NCBI RefSeq assembly: GCF_001949145.1
Contig: NW_019091360.1
Coordinates: 3,639,816-3,703,815, forward strand
DNA from: Acanthaster planci
Taxonomy: Eukaryota; Echinodermata; Asteroidea; Valvatida; Acanthasteridae
Reading direction: 5' to 3'
DNA: 64,000 nt
Below the pieces are notes generated by a model. That model did not search any database. It saw only the letters and a list, made by a program, of their open reading frames with translations, and had not been told where the DNA came from. The number at the start of each line of letters is the position of its first letter. Within the stretch, counting starts at the first letter, position 1. Positions 40,601-52,600 of the stretch are shown piece after piece. A program made the position numbers and the translations under genes.

Positions 40601-43600
40601 TGAACTTCCAGAATCAGTGACAGTTGATGTCACTGCTGAAGAAATCTCAGAAGTTGGTGTCACAGTCAGCAGTGTGTCCAAGAAGAAGCCAGCATTGATC
40701 ACCGCCACTCCCCAAGAAGTGGAACTGACGAAAAAGCCTTCTCCAGATTCACAAGAAGCAATCATTTCACTCAAGAGACTTGGTTCTGTCACAGAAGAAG
40801 AACTTAGAGAAGCTGCTGTAAAACCTTTTCCAGAGAAAGAAGAGGAAGCTGAAGTTTTTGTGAGTGATGAAGTTACAGAAGCAGTACCACAGGAGCTTCC
40901 TAGTGAAGCTGCTGACAAGGCAGGAAAAAGAGTTCCATCTGTCAGAACAGCTCCTGAAGAGGTGGCCATAGTAAAACCTGTCAAGAAACCTGTAGCTGTT
41001 AGGGAAGAGGACAAGGAACAGATTGATCTTGTGTATGAACGGACAGAGTACCTGGATGTCGTAGAGGAGGAAGATCTGAAAGAAGCTGCCTCAAAACAAC
41101 TGCCTTTTGAGAAGGAAGGCGAGGCTGAAGAATTTGTGGTGGGTGAAGTTCCTAAGGCTAAACCAGAGGAGGTTCCTAGTGAAGATGTTTCTTTGGAAGT
41201 TGTGTCAAAGAAAAAGCCATTGCCAGTCAGAGAGGCTCCAGAGGAAGTCACAGTTACAAAGCCAAGACCAAAACTGGATTCATATGAGGAAGAAGAGCTT
41301 CAAGAGGCTGCAGTTGTAAGAGTTGCTTCAGAGGTGGTTGAGGAGTACGAGGATCTTCCAATAGAGGAAACAGAGGCATATTCCCCCGAAACAGCAACTG
41401 CAGCAGTTGACAGAGCTTCCAAAAAGCAAGTGCCACTGAGAGAAGCACCAGAGGAGGTGACACTTGAGCAACCCAAAGCTCGCATGGCTTCTTTTGATGA
41501 AGAAGACCTTAAAGAAGCAGTTTCAATCAGTGTCACCCCTCGAAAGGAAGAGGAAGCTGAAGTCTTGGTAGATTTGGCAAAACCAGAAGAGACAAAATCT
41601 GAGTCAATGCCTTCTGTTGATGTTTCATTAGAGGTTTCCAAGAAGCCTGCTTTTGTCAGGGAAGCTCCCGAGGAGGTTCAAGTAAGGAGACCCCTTGCAA
41701 AAATGGAATCTGTGGAGGAGGAAGAACTTCGAGAGGCTGTGACAGTAAGGGCTGTACCTCAGAAGGAGGAGGATTTAGATGTTGTTGCCCCAGTTGAGAT
41801 ACCGGAGGAGGTTGCCCCAGTTGAAAAAGATATTCCCGGGACAGTTTATGAGAGGAAACCAGTCGTCATCTCACATCCATATGAACCAGAGCCGGAGTAT
41901 TTGCCATCTAGAGAGTTGCTTGAGACTCTCCCGGAGGAACAGCTTGAGACAGCTGTTACAGCAAGAATAATTCCTCGAGATGAATTTAAAGCTGAGGCAC
42001 TGCCTTCTGAAGAAGTGTCACCAGCAGCAGCGACACCGGACAAAACACCAGGCGAAATTTCCCTAGATGTTGGCAAAAAGCCTCTTGTCCATAGCATACC
42101 CGAGGTAGAAAAGGGTCCACAGCTGTTAGAGGTGGAAGGGATTACAGTAGAAGACTTGGAGTCACAGGAGGCCATGGAGGTGGTTGTTGAGGAAGAGGGA
42201 AAAGCAGTGGAGCTACCTGTTGCACCTGTCATTACTGACAAGTTCAAGAGCAAGGTAAGTTTTGAAAATGTCATTTACCTTACTTTTCATGCACTGAACT
42301 ACCAGTCGCTTTCATTAAAACTAGTTCCATTTACATAAATAAGGAGAAATTGGAGGTGTTTTTCCAAAACATTTTTTTCACCTGACATTTTGCCACTTGG
42401 ACAGGAGAATGAGAACATCAAGTATTAGTCCAATTACTTGTTATCCAAATTGAATGTAAAATGTTTTTTGAGGGGGGCGAAAAGGCCTCATCCTAAAAAT
42501 CGTCATCAAATAATCGTGTTTATTGATTTTAACCTTGGATCTGCCTTTTTTTTGCAGAGTGTCAAAGAAGGTAAACCTGTCAAATTTACCTGCACAGTCA
42601 CTGCCACACCGGATACTAAAATTCAGTGGTTCCAGTAAGTCATGGTTTTGCTCACTGCATCAAGAGAGAGGATTATCACTTTTTCAATCCCCCTTTTCCA
42701 CTATTTTTTATGATCTTTAACTCTGAAAATATAAATTTCTTTTTTGGTAAATTTAATGGAAAATGCCGAGAATTATTACTTTTCAGACAGCACACGCGGC
42801 CAAATTTTAATGGTAATCTTATTTTGATCAGTTTATGTTTCAAGGAAATCTACATCTGTCAGTGATTTGTCTTTTAACGGAAGCAGTTTGGGCAAGTTTA
42901 CAAAATAGCCACATAATTGCTGCTTTATGTGTATGAATGTTCTGAAGTCTTTATGATGATGTTCAGTCTTAGCTATATCTTGCGGATTGGATTTTCTTTA
43001 GTCATTTGTTTATTTGTGTTTTTTTAAGTGAACAAAAACTTCTTGAGTCAACAACCAGGCACATCCAAACCTTTGAAGAAGGAGTTGCAACTCTTGAGAT
43101 CCCACAGCCGAGGCCTAAGGATGTTGGTGAATACAAGTGCATTGTGGTTAATGTAGCTGGCGAAGATGTCTGCTCAGCTAAGCTCACTGTCACAGGTAAG
43201 ACCTTGGATTTGAAGTTCCACATATTTCATTCATCACGTATTAATTGAGATTTTCTCTTTCTCAGTTTTGTCAGCCAATATTTGAAAGCTTAAACTAGAT
43301 ATAGATATTCCCAGCACTCCCAATAGCCTATCATGTGACTGTAGTAAGTCAAATATCAATTAAACGATTTAGGTTTGTTTTGCAGTAAATCCAGCAGATA
43401 TCTTGTAGGCCCTTTCATTTCTCAGTAGCATTGTTGCCCCTTAAAATATGTATATATGCATAACTCTATTTCCAAGGATAGTTTTCACCGGGGAGATGTT
43501 AATTAATTTTAGATATTTACCCTGCCCAACATGTATACGTCGGTTAGGGCAAGAATCTAAAATAAAGTAAATGCACATTCCTTTTAAGACAAAAGCATGA

Positions 43601-46600
43601 CCTCAAAGATGAATTTGTTAACTTTTTGGTTTAATTAACTTATATTTGAGTTATTCTGTACCTTACAGAAGTCAAGCAAGCTCCTTCTTTCACGGAAAAA
43701 CCTGAAGTCCCTGAGACCCCCGAAAGTAAGTTTGCTATGCATTTTCTTGTGCATAGAATTGTTTCAAAATAGTTTGAAGGAAAGACATCCAAAAGGAAAA
43801 ATAATAATGCCAAGACAGATTTGGTACACTACTATTTGGTAATTTCTTTTCTTTCTGTAGCCACTGATGCTGTTTTCAGATGCAAAGTTGATGGCTTCCC
43901 CAAGCCCGCCGTCACATGGAACAAAGGATGGAAACAAATAAAAACAGGAGGGCGCTTCTCAATCTCATTTGATGAGGATACAGAAGAGAGCATCCTCACG
44001 ATTAAGGAAACAACTTCAGCAGATGCTGGAAAGTACACCTGCTACCTCAAGAGTCCTCTTGGGGAAGACAGCGCTTCCGTGAGTCTCAAAATCACTGAAA
44101 AACCCAAAGAGGAACTAGCTGAACAAGTGCCTGTAGAAGAACTGGAGGAGGTTGAGGTTCTCATGGAGATATCTAAGCCTAAAGAAATCAGCCCTGAAGT
44201 TGTACCTGTTAAAGGGCCTGAAGAGATACTTCCTGAAAAGAAGCCAACTGTAAGAGAAGCTCCTGAAGAGGTCGAGAAAGTTCTCAAGCCTCAAGTTTCT
44301 TTAGATGCTGTCTCAGAAGAAAAGCTAGAAATTGCAGGGGTTGCCAAAGTGCCGGACACTGAACATGTTCAGATTCTTGTTGAGACTGGAAAGCCTGAGG
44401 AAGTCGTTGTTGAACTTGCAGAAGCTCCAATAGAAGTAACTCCTGAAAAGAAGCCAGCTGTTATTTCCGTGCCAGAAGAGGTAGTGGCCAAAGTACCAGC
44501 AACTCAGACAGCAATGGAAGCTGTCGTGGAGGAACAGCTGGAAACGGCAGTTATAGCTAAGTTTGTTCCTAATGAAGAAGATGAAGTTGACGTTCTGGCT
44601 GAGATCAAGAAGCCTGAGGAGATCACACCTGCTGTTGTTTCCATCGAAGAAGCTCCTGAGCATATCAAAACCAAGAAGAAGCCATCATTCATTATTGCCT
44701 CTGAGGATGAAGTCTCCATCAAGCCAAAACCTAAACTTGCACTTGAAGGGGTCACTGAGGAAAAGCTGGAAACAGCTGTAACAGCAATGGTGGCACCTCA
44801 ACCAGAAGAACAAGTTGAAGTCTTGGCTGCATTCATGAAGCCAGAAGAAGCTGTTCAAACTGAGGAGGAGATTCCTAAAGAGGTTAAGCCAGAGGAAAAG
44901 CCTGCCATCATATCAACCCCAGAGGAAGTGGTTGCTGCAGCACCTGCACCACAGGAATACCTTGAGATAGTTGCTGAAGAGGAATTGGAGACCGCTGTTA
45001 CCAGAGTTGCTCCTCAACCTGAAAATGAAGCTGATTTGCTTCCAGCTGTTCAGAAGGTCACTCCAACGGAAGCTGTTGAAGCAATAACCCCATCAGAGGT
45101 AACTCTTGATGTCCCTGAGAAACCACCAACTTTGAGAGGTTTACCAGAGAAGGAAATACTTCCAGAACAGCTTTTGGAAGCTGAGGTTTTCCCAGAAGAA
45201 GAAATGGAGAAACATGAGGCCGTTGAAGTTGTTGTGGAAGAAGAAGAGAAGGTCGAGGTAATGCCAGTTGCACCTGTCATTACTCACAAGTTTAAGAGCA
45301 CGGTAAGTCATGCGAACAGCAAGCACATTTCTATCATCAAGAGTTCTTCGAAAGTTGACAAGATTACAGAACTTGAGAAATATATAATTGTATTAATTTG
45401 CTGCTTTTCTTTTTCCAACAGCCACTTTGTGTGTCTTATTAATTGTTTTTAATCTTTGTAGGGACGTTTCTAAATAAGTTGACAACAAATGGGAAGATGG
45501 TTGTATATTGGGTGGCTTGAAACTTTGTTCAGTGTGTCAAATAAGAGTTATGAAAAATAAAAATAATCATGCATTTTCCATTGCATTAACTGATCAGTCA
45601 GTGTTACTTTTCTGTTCAAATAATTTCTATTCGTTTTCAGACTGTCAGAGAAGGGAAGCCAGTGAAGTTTGTTTGCACTGTTATTGGAACACCCAAACCT
45701 GAGATCAAGTGGTTCCTGTAAGCATACTTATGATAACCCTAATTTTAATCTAATTCTTATAATACCATTGCAGCATTCTTTGTGAATAAATAAATTGTTT
45801 TATTTACAAACCAAACAAACAATTTCAACAAGTGTTAGTGATCAACATAAAAGAAGGGATGAAAAACCTTAACAATTTTCAAATTTCTTCATTTAGAAAC
45901 AAGGAAGTACTTGAGGCAAGTGCTCGTTTCATCCAAACCTTTGAAGAAGATGTTGCCACATTGACAATTGAGCACCCAAAACCCAAGGACGCTGGAGAGT
46001 ATAAGTGTGTGGTCATCAACTCAGCGGGAGAGGACATCTGTAATGCCAAACTGACTGTCACAGGTACGGCTGGTTAGTTTTTGTTTCCAAAACTGTCATG
46101 TGACAGTTGTGACCGTCTGTGTCACCACCTCTCCTACCCGTGAAGGAATAACCTGAATAATTGTCAGATAAGAAGCTTGTACTTATGTGCATTGCATATT
46201 TCCAGATTCCACTCATTTGTATTATGATTTGTGGTAACTTCACAGAAATCAAAAGAGGGCCTTCATTCACCAAGAAACCACAGGTTGAAGATACCCCTGA
46301 AGGTGAGAAGCATGCATTCATGGCTTCAAAATTCTCATAGTCCCAATGTAATCATTTTATCTCCATTCTTAAATGTTACCTTTGGTTATTCTGATTATTT
46401 AAACATTTTATTTGTTGTGTATGAAAGGAACTGAGGCAGTCTTCCGATGCAAGGTTGATGGTTTCCCCAAACCTACAGTTACCTGGAACAAAGGTTGGAA
46501 ACAGATCACTACAGGAGGAAGATTCAGCATCAGCTTTGATGAGGACACTGAAGAAAGTGTCTTGTCAATCAAGGACACTGCCCCTTCAGATGCTGGGAAG

Positions 46601-49600
46601 TACACTTGCTATCTCAAGAACCCTCTTGGACAGGAGAGCTCAACTGTGAGTCTCAAAATCACTCCCACGCCTGAGGAGCAACTGGAGGAGGATGAGGTCA
46701 CTCCCAAGCCAGAAGTAAAGCCAGAGGAGTGGGCACTTGTCCATGAGGTGGAGCAAGTTGAGGTGATACCTCAGGTTTCAAAGCCGGAGGAGGTTACACC
46801 TGAAGTGGTAACTGTTGAGGAGGTTGAAGAGAAACCGAAAGCAGTTGAAGCAGTGGTGAACGAACAAGCTGAGACTGAAGTAGCATTCAAGGTCAGGCCT
46901 CATGTCAGTGAAGAAGTAGTTCTTCCAGTTAGCACTGAGCCTGAACAAATTACTCTCGAAATTGTCCCAGAAATCACTCCAAAGCCTGAGGAAAAACCTG
47001 AGGAAGAAGACAAACCAGAAGGAAAGCCAAAGGAGCCAAATTCTTTGAAGATTCCAGAGCAAATTGAAGTTATTCTCGAGGTTCCAAAACCAGAGGAGGT
47101 TCCTACTGAAATGGTTGCTTTACAAGAAATAGAAGCACAACCTGAAGAGACAGATAAAGTCCATACTTCCAAAGTTGACATTGAAGCAGTGGTGGAGGAA
47201 CAAGCTGAGACTGAAGTAACATTCAAGGTCAAGCCTCTTGTCAAGGAAGAAGTGGTTCTTCCAGTAAGCACTGAGCCTGAGGAAGTCAGTGTGGAAGTCG
47301 TCCTAGAAGAGGAGACCAAACCTGAGGAAGTTCCTGAAAGGAAGCCGACCTTCACTGTGAGTTCTGAAGAGGAAGTCAGCAAAGTTTTTAAACCTACAGT
47401 TTCTGTGAAGGCTGAGGAACAGGTGGATTCAGCAGTTACTGCCCAGTTCAAGCCTCGCCAAGAAGAAGAGGTTGAAGTGCAAGCTGCATTTAAGAGACCA
47501 GAAGAAGAAATCCCGGCAGCTGTTCCTGTAAAAATAGCAGCTGCTAAACCTAAGCCAACCTTTGTTGAAGAGGAGCTTCCTTATGCCGCTCAAGCCTATC
47601 CGGAAAAGTTGGAAGGTCTTCCAGAGGAAGAACTAGAGACAGCAGTCACTAAACATGTTGTACAACCCACAGATGAAGCTGGTGTACTTCCTTCCAGGGA
47701 GGAGGTAGTTCCTTTGACAGCTACTACCAAATTAGCCCCTACTGAGGTCTTAGACATCTCTGAGAAGAAGCCAGAAAAGATCAGAGGCTTTCCAGAGAAA
47801 GAGGCTGTGCCTGAAGAGTTGGAAGAGGTAGAAGCCATTCCAGAAGTAACATTAGGGAAGCTGGAAGCTGTGGAGACTGTCGTTGAAAGTGAAGAGAAGG
47901 TTGAAGAACTTCCTGTTGCACCTGTCATCCTCCACAAGATCAGAGACAAGGTCAGTTGCTGGAAACCACATTTTGGATTAAAATTTCGTTTTTTGTGCAA
48001 AAAACATGTCATAGTTTATCTTTTGTTCTAATCGAACAAAGAACCTGTAACTTTATATTTTTCAATCGTAATCATTACTTTATTTTGTTTATTTCATTTT
48101 CCAGAGCACCAAAGAAGGGAAGCCAGTGAAATTTACTCTCACTGTAACTGGAAGACCCCAGCCGGAAGTCAAGTGGTTCTTGTAAGATTCAATTCTGAAA
48201 CTTTTGATACATAAATTTTATGTGGTCGGGGCTATGCCCTGTTCGTTAATTCCCCTTGTTAAATTCCATTTTTTTATAACTATCTGTACTCGTGTTTTCT
48301 TTCATCTCTGCAGAAACAAGGAACTTCTTGAGGCAAGTGCTCGTTACATCCAAACCTTTGAGGAAGATATTGCCACATTGACTATTGAGCATCCAAAACC
48401 TAAGGATGCTGGAGAGTACAAGTGTGTGGTTGTCAACACAGCAGGAGAAGACATCTGCAAAGCCAAGTTGACCGTGATTGGTAAATTCTTTGGGGAATTG
48501 GAATCTTGATGAGAGGGATATGCTTCAATTTTGGTCATTTTTGTTCAACACTTCCTTTTGAAAGAAATAATGTTAAGCAAAAGTACATCCATTTTTTAGC
48601 AAAAAAGTAGTTGATTCCTTTAAGTTTTTATAAGAAAAAATTAGTTTTACAGCTTTCAAGTTGCTTGCTTTGTCAGTAATCAGTAAATACTGTTGGAAAT
48701 TTCATATCATTCTTTCTGAAGTGATCAGCGTTGGCATAGTTTACTTCAAATCTTGAAAATTCTTTTTTTTCACCAAAAGAAGTACCATGGAAGACTTGAT
48801 TTTTAATCATGGCAATGGCTTTTTTAATCTCTGCTAACTTAGAAGTCAAAAGAGGACCATCATTTGCCGAGAAGCCACAGGTTGAAGATACACCTGAAGG
48901 TGAGAATAGCTATTTTCCCTGAAATTGTAATTTTAAGATAAAAATGCCTCAACTAAACTTTTGTTTAGTTTAAGTTTTGTTAACCTGTCATTTTTCTGAA
49001 TTAAAAAAAATGTTTTTTGTTTTCATGAAAAAAGGTAATGAAGCCATATTCCGATGCAAGGTTGATGGTTTCCCCAAACCTGAAATTACATGGAACAAAG
49101 GTTGGAAACAGATTACAAGTGGAGAAAGATATGCTATCACCTTTGACGAGGATACTGATGACAGTGTCTTGACAATTAAGGACACAACCCCCTCAGATGC
49201 TGGGAAGTACACTTGCTATCTGAAGAGTCCTCTAGGACAGGACAGCTCCACAGTGAGTTTAAAAGTCACACCTAAGCCCGAAGAGAAACCTGAGGAAGAA
49301 GACAAACCAGAAGAAAAGCCTGAGGAGAAAGCTCCAGTCCCAGAAGTTGAGCAAATTGAGGCAGTGCCTGAGGTTTTGAAACCAGAGGAGGTTCCGACCG
49401 AAGTAATTTCTGTTGAGGAGGTCGAAGCAGTCCCTGAAGAGAAACCAAAGGTCCCATCAGCCAAAGTTGACATTGAAGCAGTGGCAGAGGAACAAGCTGA
49501 GACTGAAGTAACATTCAAGGTCAAGCCTCATGTCAAGGAAGAAGTGGCTCTTCCAGTAAGCACTGAGCCCGAGGAAGTCAGTGTGGAAGTTGTCCCAGAA

Positions 49601-52600
49601 GAGGAGACCAAACCTGAGGAAGTCCCTGAAAGGAAGCCGACCTTCACTGTAAGTTCTGAAGAGGAAGTCAGCAAAGTTTTTAAACCTAGAGTTTCTGTGA
49701 AGGCTGAGGAACAGGTGGATTCAGCAGTTACTGCCCAGTTTAAGCCTCGCCAAGAAGAAGAGGTTGAAGTGCAAGCTGCATTTAAGAGACCAGAAGAAGA
49801 AATCCTGGCAGCTGTTCCTGTAGAAAAAGCAGCCGCTAAACCTAAGCCAACCTTTGTTGAAGAGGAGCTTCCTTATGCAGCTCCAGCCTATGCGGAAAAG
49901 TTACAAGGTCTTCCTGAGGAAGAACTAGAGACAGCAGTCACTAAACATGTTGTACAACCCACAGATGAAGCTGGTGTACTTCCTTCCAGGGAGGAGGTAG
50001 TTCCTTTGGTAGCTACCACCAAATTAGTCCCTACTGAGGTCTTAGACATCTCTGAGAAGAAGCCAGAGAGGATCAGAGGCATGCCAGAGAAAGAGGCTGT
50101 GCCTGAAGAGTTTGAAGAAGCAGAAGCCATTCCCGAAGTAACACCAGAGAAGCTGGAAGCTGTAGAGGCTGTTTTGGAGAGAGAGGAGAAAGTTGAGGAA
50201 CACCCTGTTGCTCCCTTCATTCTCCACAAGATCAGAGATAAGGTCAGTTGTTGGACCTTAATTCTTACTTGGAGGGTTACAGATCTTTGTTGTACAGGGA
50301 ACTGTTCATAGTTTATCTGTTGTTATGTTGTATGGAATTAACTTTAATTCTATTTCGTATATTCAAAATTTATATTTATCTTTTAAATTAATTTTACATT
50401 TTACAGAGCACCAAGGAAGGGAAGCCTGTGAAGTTTACTTGTACTGTAATCGGAACACCCGAGCCAGAGATCCAGTGGTTCCTGTAAGATTTAAATCAGA
50501 ATCATTTGATACCTGTAAAAGTTAAATGTGGTTAGTGTAGGTTCAATCCATTATTTAACTAATCATATTTGATTGGTTTTGTTATTATCACCTGCAAGGA
50601 CATTTCTGTCTTCCCTATTGACATACAGAAATAAGGAACTACTAAAGGCAAGTACTCGTTTCATCCAAACCTTTGAGGAAGATGTTGCCACACTGACAAT
50701 TGAGCATCCAAAACCCAAGGACGCTGGAGAGTACAAGTGTGTGGTCATCAACACAGCAGGGGAAGACGTCTGCACAGCAAAGTTGACAGTGATTGGTAAA
50801 TTCTTCTCAGGCATTGGTGTTTGGATTGGTGTGTTTTACACCCAGTTTGTTATTTTGTGGACACTTTTTTTGAAATGAAGACTCTCAGCCGCAAACTACA
50901 GCATTTACTGTAATTAAATAGGAAACTGATTCTCTGAGGTTCATTTTAAAGTGAATCCTCCTCACAACATTCAAGTAGGTTGCCATGCTGGAAGGTTGTG
51001 GGAAAATCTGTTTTTAGTTTGATCTTGTTTCTGTTGTAAGGTTTACAAGCCATTTGTACGCCTGACTTTAAATGTTGGTAATTCTTTTAGTTTACTAGAA
51101 GAAGTGTTCTGAACTGTTTAAATAAGACATTCATGTTTATAATTTCTGCTAATTTAGAAGTCAGAAGGGGACCATCATTTGCTGAGAAGCTACATGTTGA
51201 AGATACACTTGAAGGTGAGAACAACTGTACTTTGAGCCAGATGTTCATTTGATTTCAGTTTCTTTACTTTGTCCTTAAAAAATTGTTTGTTTGTGTTAAA
51301 AGGTACTGAAGCGATTTTCCGATGCAAGGTTGATGGTTTCCCAAAACCTGTTATTACCTGGAACAAAGGTTGGAAGCAGATAACAACTGGAGGAAAGTTT
51401 GCTATCACCTTCGACGAGGATACTGAAGAAAGTGTCTTGACAATCAAGGACACAGCCCCCTCAGATGCTGGGAAGTACACTTGCTATCTGAAGAGTCCTC
51501 TAGGACAAGACAGCTCCACAGTGAGTTTAAAAGTCACACCTAAGCCTGAAAAGAAACCCGAGGAAGAAGATAAACGAGAAGAAAAGCCTGAGGAGAAAGC
51601 TCCAGTCCCAGAAGTTGAGCAAGTTGAGGCAGTGCCTGAGATTTCCAAACCAGAGAAGGTTCCTACAGAAGTAATTTCTGTTGAGGAGGTCGAAGCAGTC
51701 CCTGGAGAGAAACCAAAGGTCCCATCAGCCAAAGTTGACATTGAAGCAGTGGCAGAGGAACAAGCTGAGACTGAAGTAACATTCAAGGTCAAGCCCCATG
51801 TCAAGGAAGAAGTGGTTCTTCCAGTTAGCACTGAGCCCGAGGAAGTCACTGTGGAAGTTGTCCCAAAAGAAGAGACCAAACCTGAGGAAGTTCCTGAAAG
51901 GAAGCCGACCTTCACTGTGAGTTCTGAAGAGGAAGTCAGGAAAATCTTTNNNNNNNNNNNNNNNNNNNNNNNNNTCAAGGTCAAGCCCCATGTCAAGGAA
52001 GAAGTGGTTCTTCCAGTTAGCACTGAGCCCGAGGAAGTCACTGTGGAAGTTGTCCCAAAAGAAGAGACCAAACCTGAGGAAGTTCCTGAAAGGAAGCCGA
52101 CCTTCACTGTAAGTTCTGAAGAGGAAGTCAGGAAAATCTTTAAACCTAAAGTTTCTGTGAAGGCTGAGGAACAGGTGGATTCAGCAGTTACTGCCCAGTT
52201 TAAGCCTCACCAAGAAGAAGAGGTTGAAGTCCAAGCTGCATTCAAGAGACCAGAAGAAGAAATCCCGGCAGCTGTTCCTGTAGAAAAAGCAGCTGCTAAA
52301 CCTAAGCCAACCTTTGTTGAAGAGGAGCTTCCTTATGCAGCTCCAGCCTATCCGGAAAAGTTAGAAGGTCTTCCAGAAGAAGAGCTAGAGACAGCAGTCA
52401 CTAAACACATTCTGCAGCCAACAGATGAAGCTGGTGAACTTCCACCCGCAGAGGAGGTAGTTCCCATTGAAGCTACTCCCAAATTAACTCCTACAGAGGT
52501 CCTAGACATCTCTGAGAAGAAGCCAGAAAAGATCAGAGGCTTTCCAGAGAAAGAGGCTGTGCCTGAAGAGTTGGAAGAGGTAGAAGTTATTCCAGAAGTA

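Noticed and set aside
40442-41251. 270-residue open frame on the minus strand, and similar long minus-strand frames in the other acidic exons
   Set aside because: Ser/Thr-rich shadows of GAA/GAG/GTT-rich coding repeats; they follow the plus-strand repeats exactly and have no splice logic or domain.
51950-52141. Real expansion of the module 4 linker by 64 codons
   Set aside because: The duplicate is 166/167 identical, abuts a gap, and its removal restores the exact sister-exon length.
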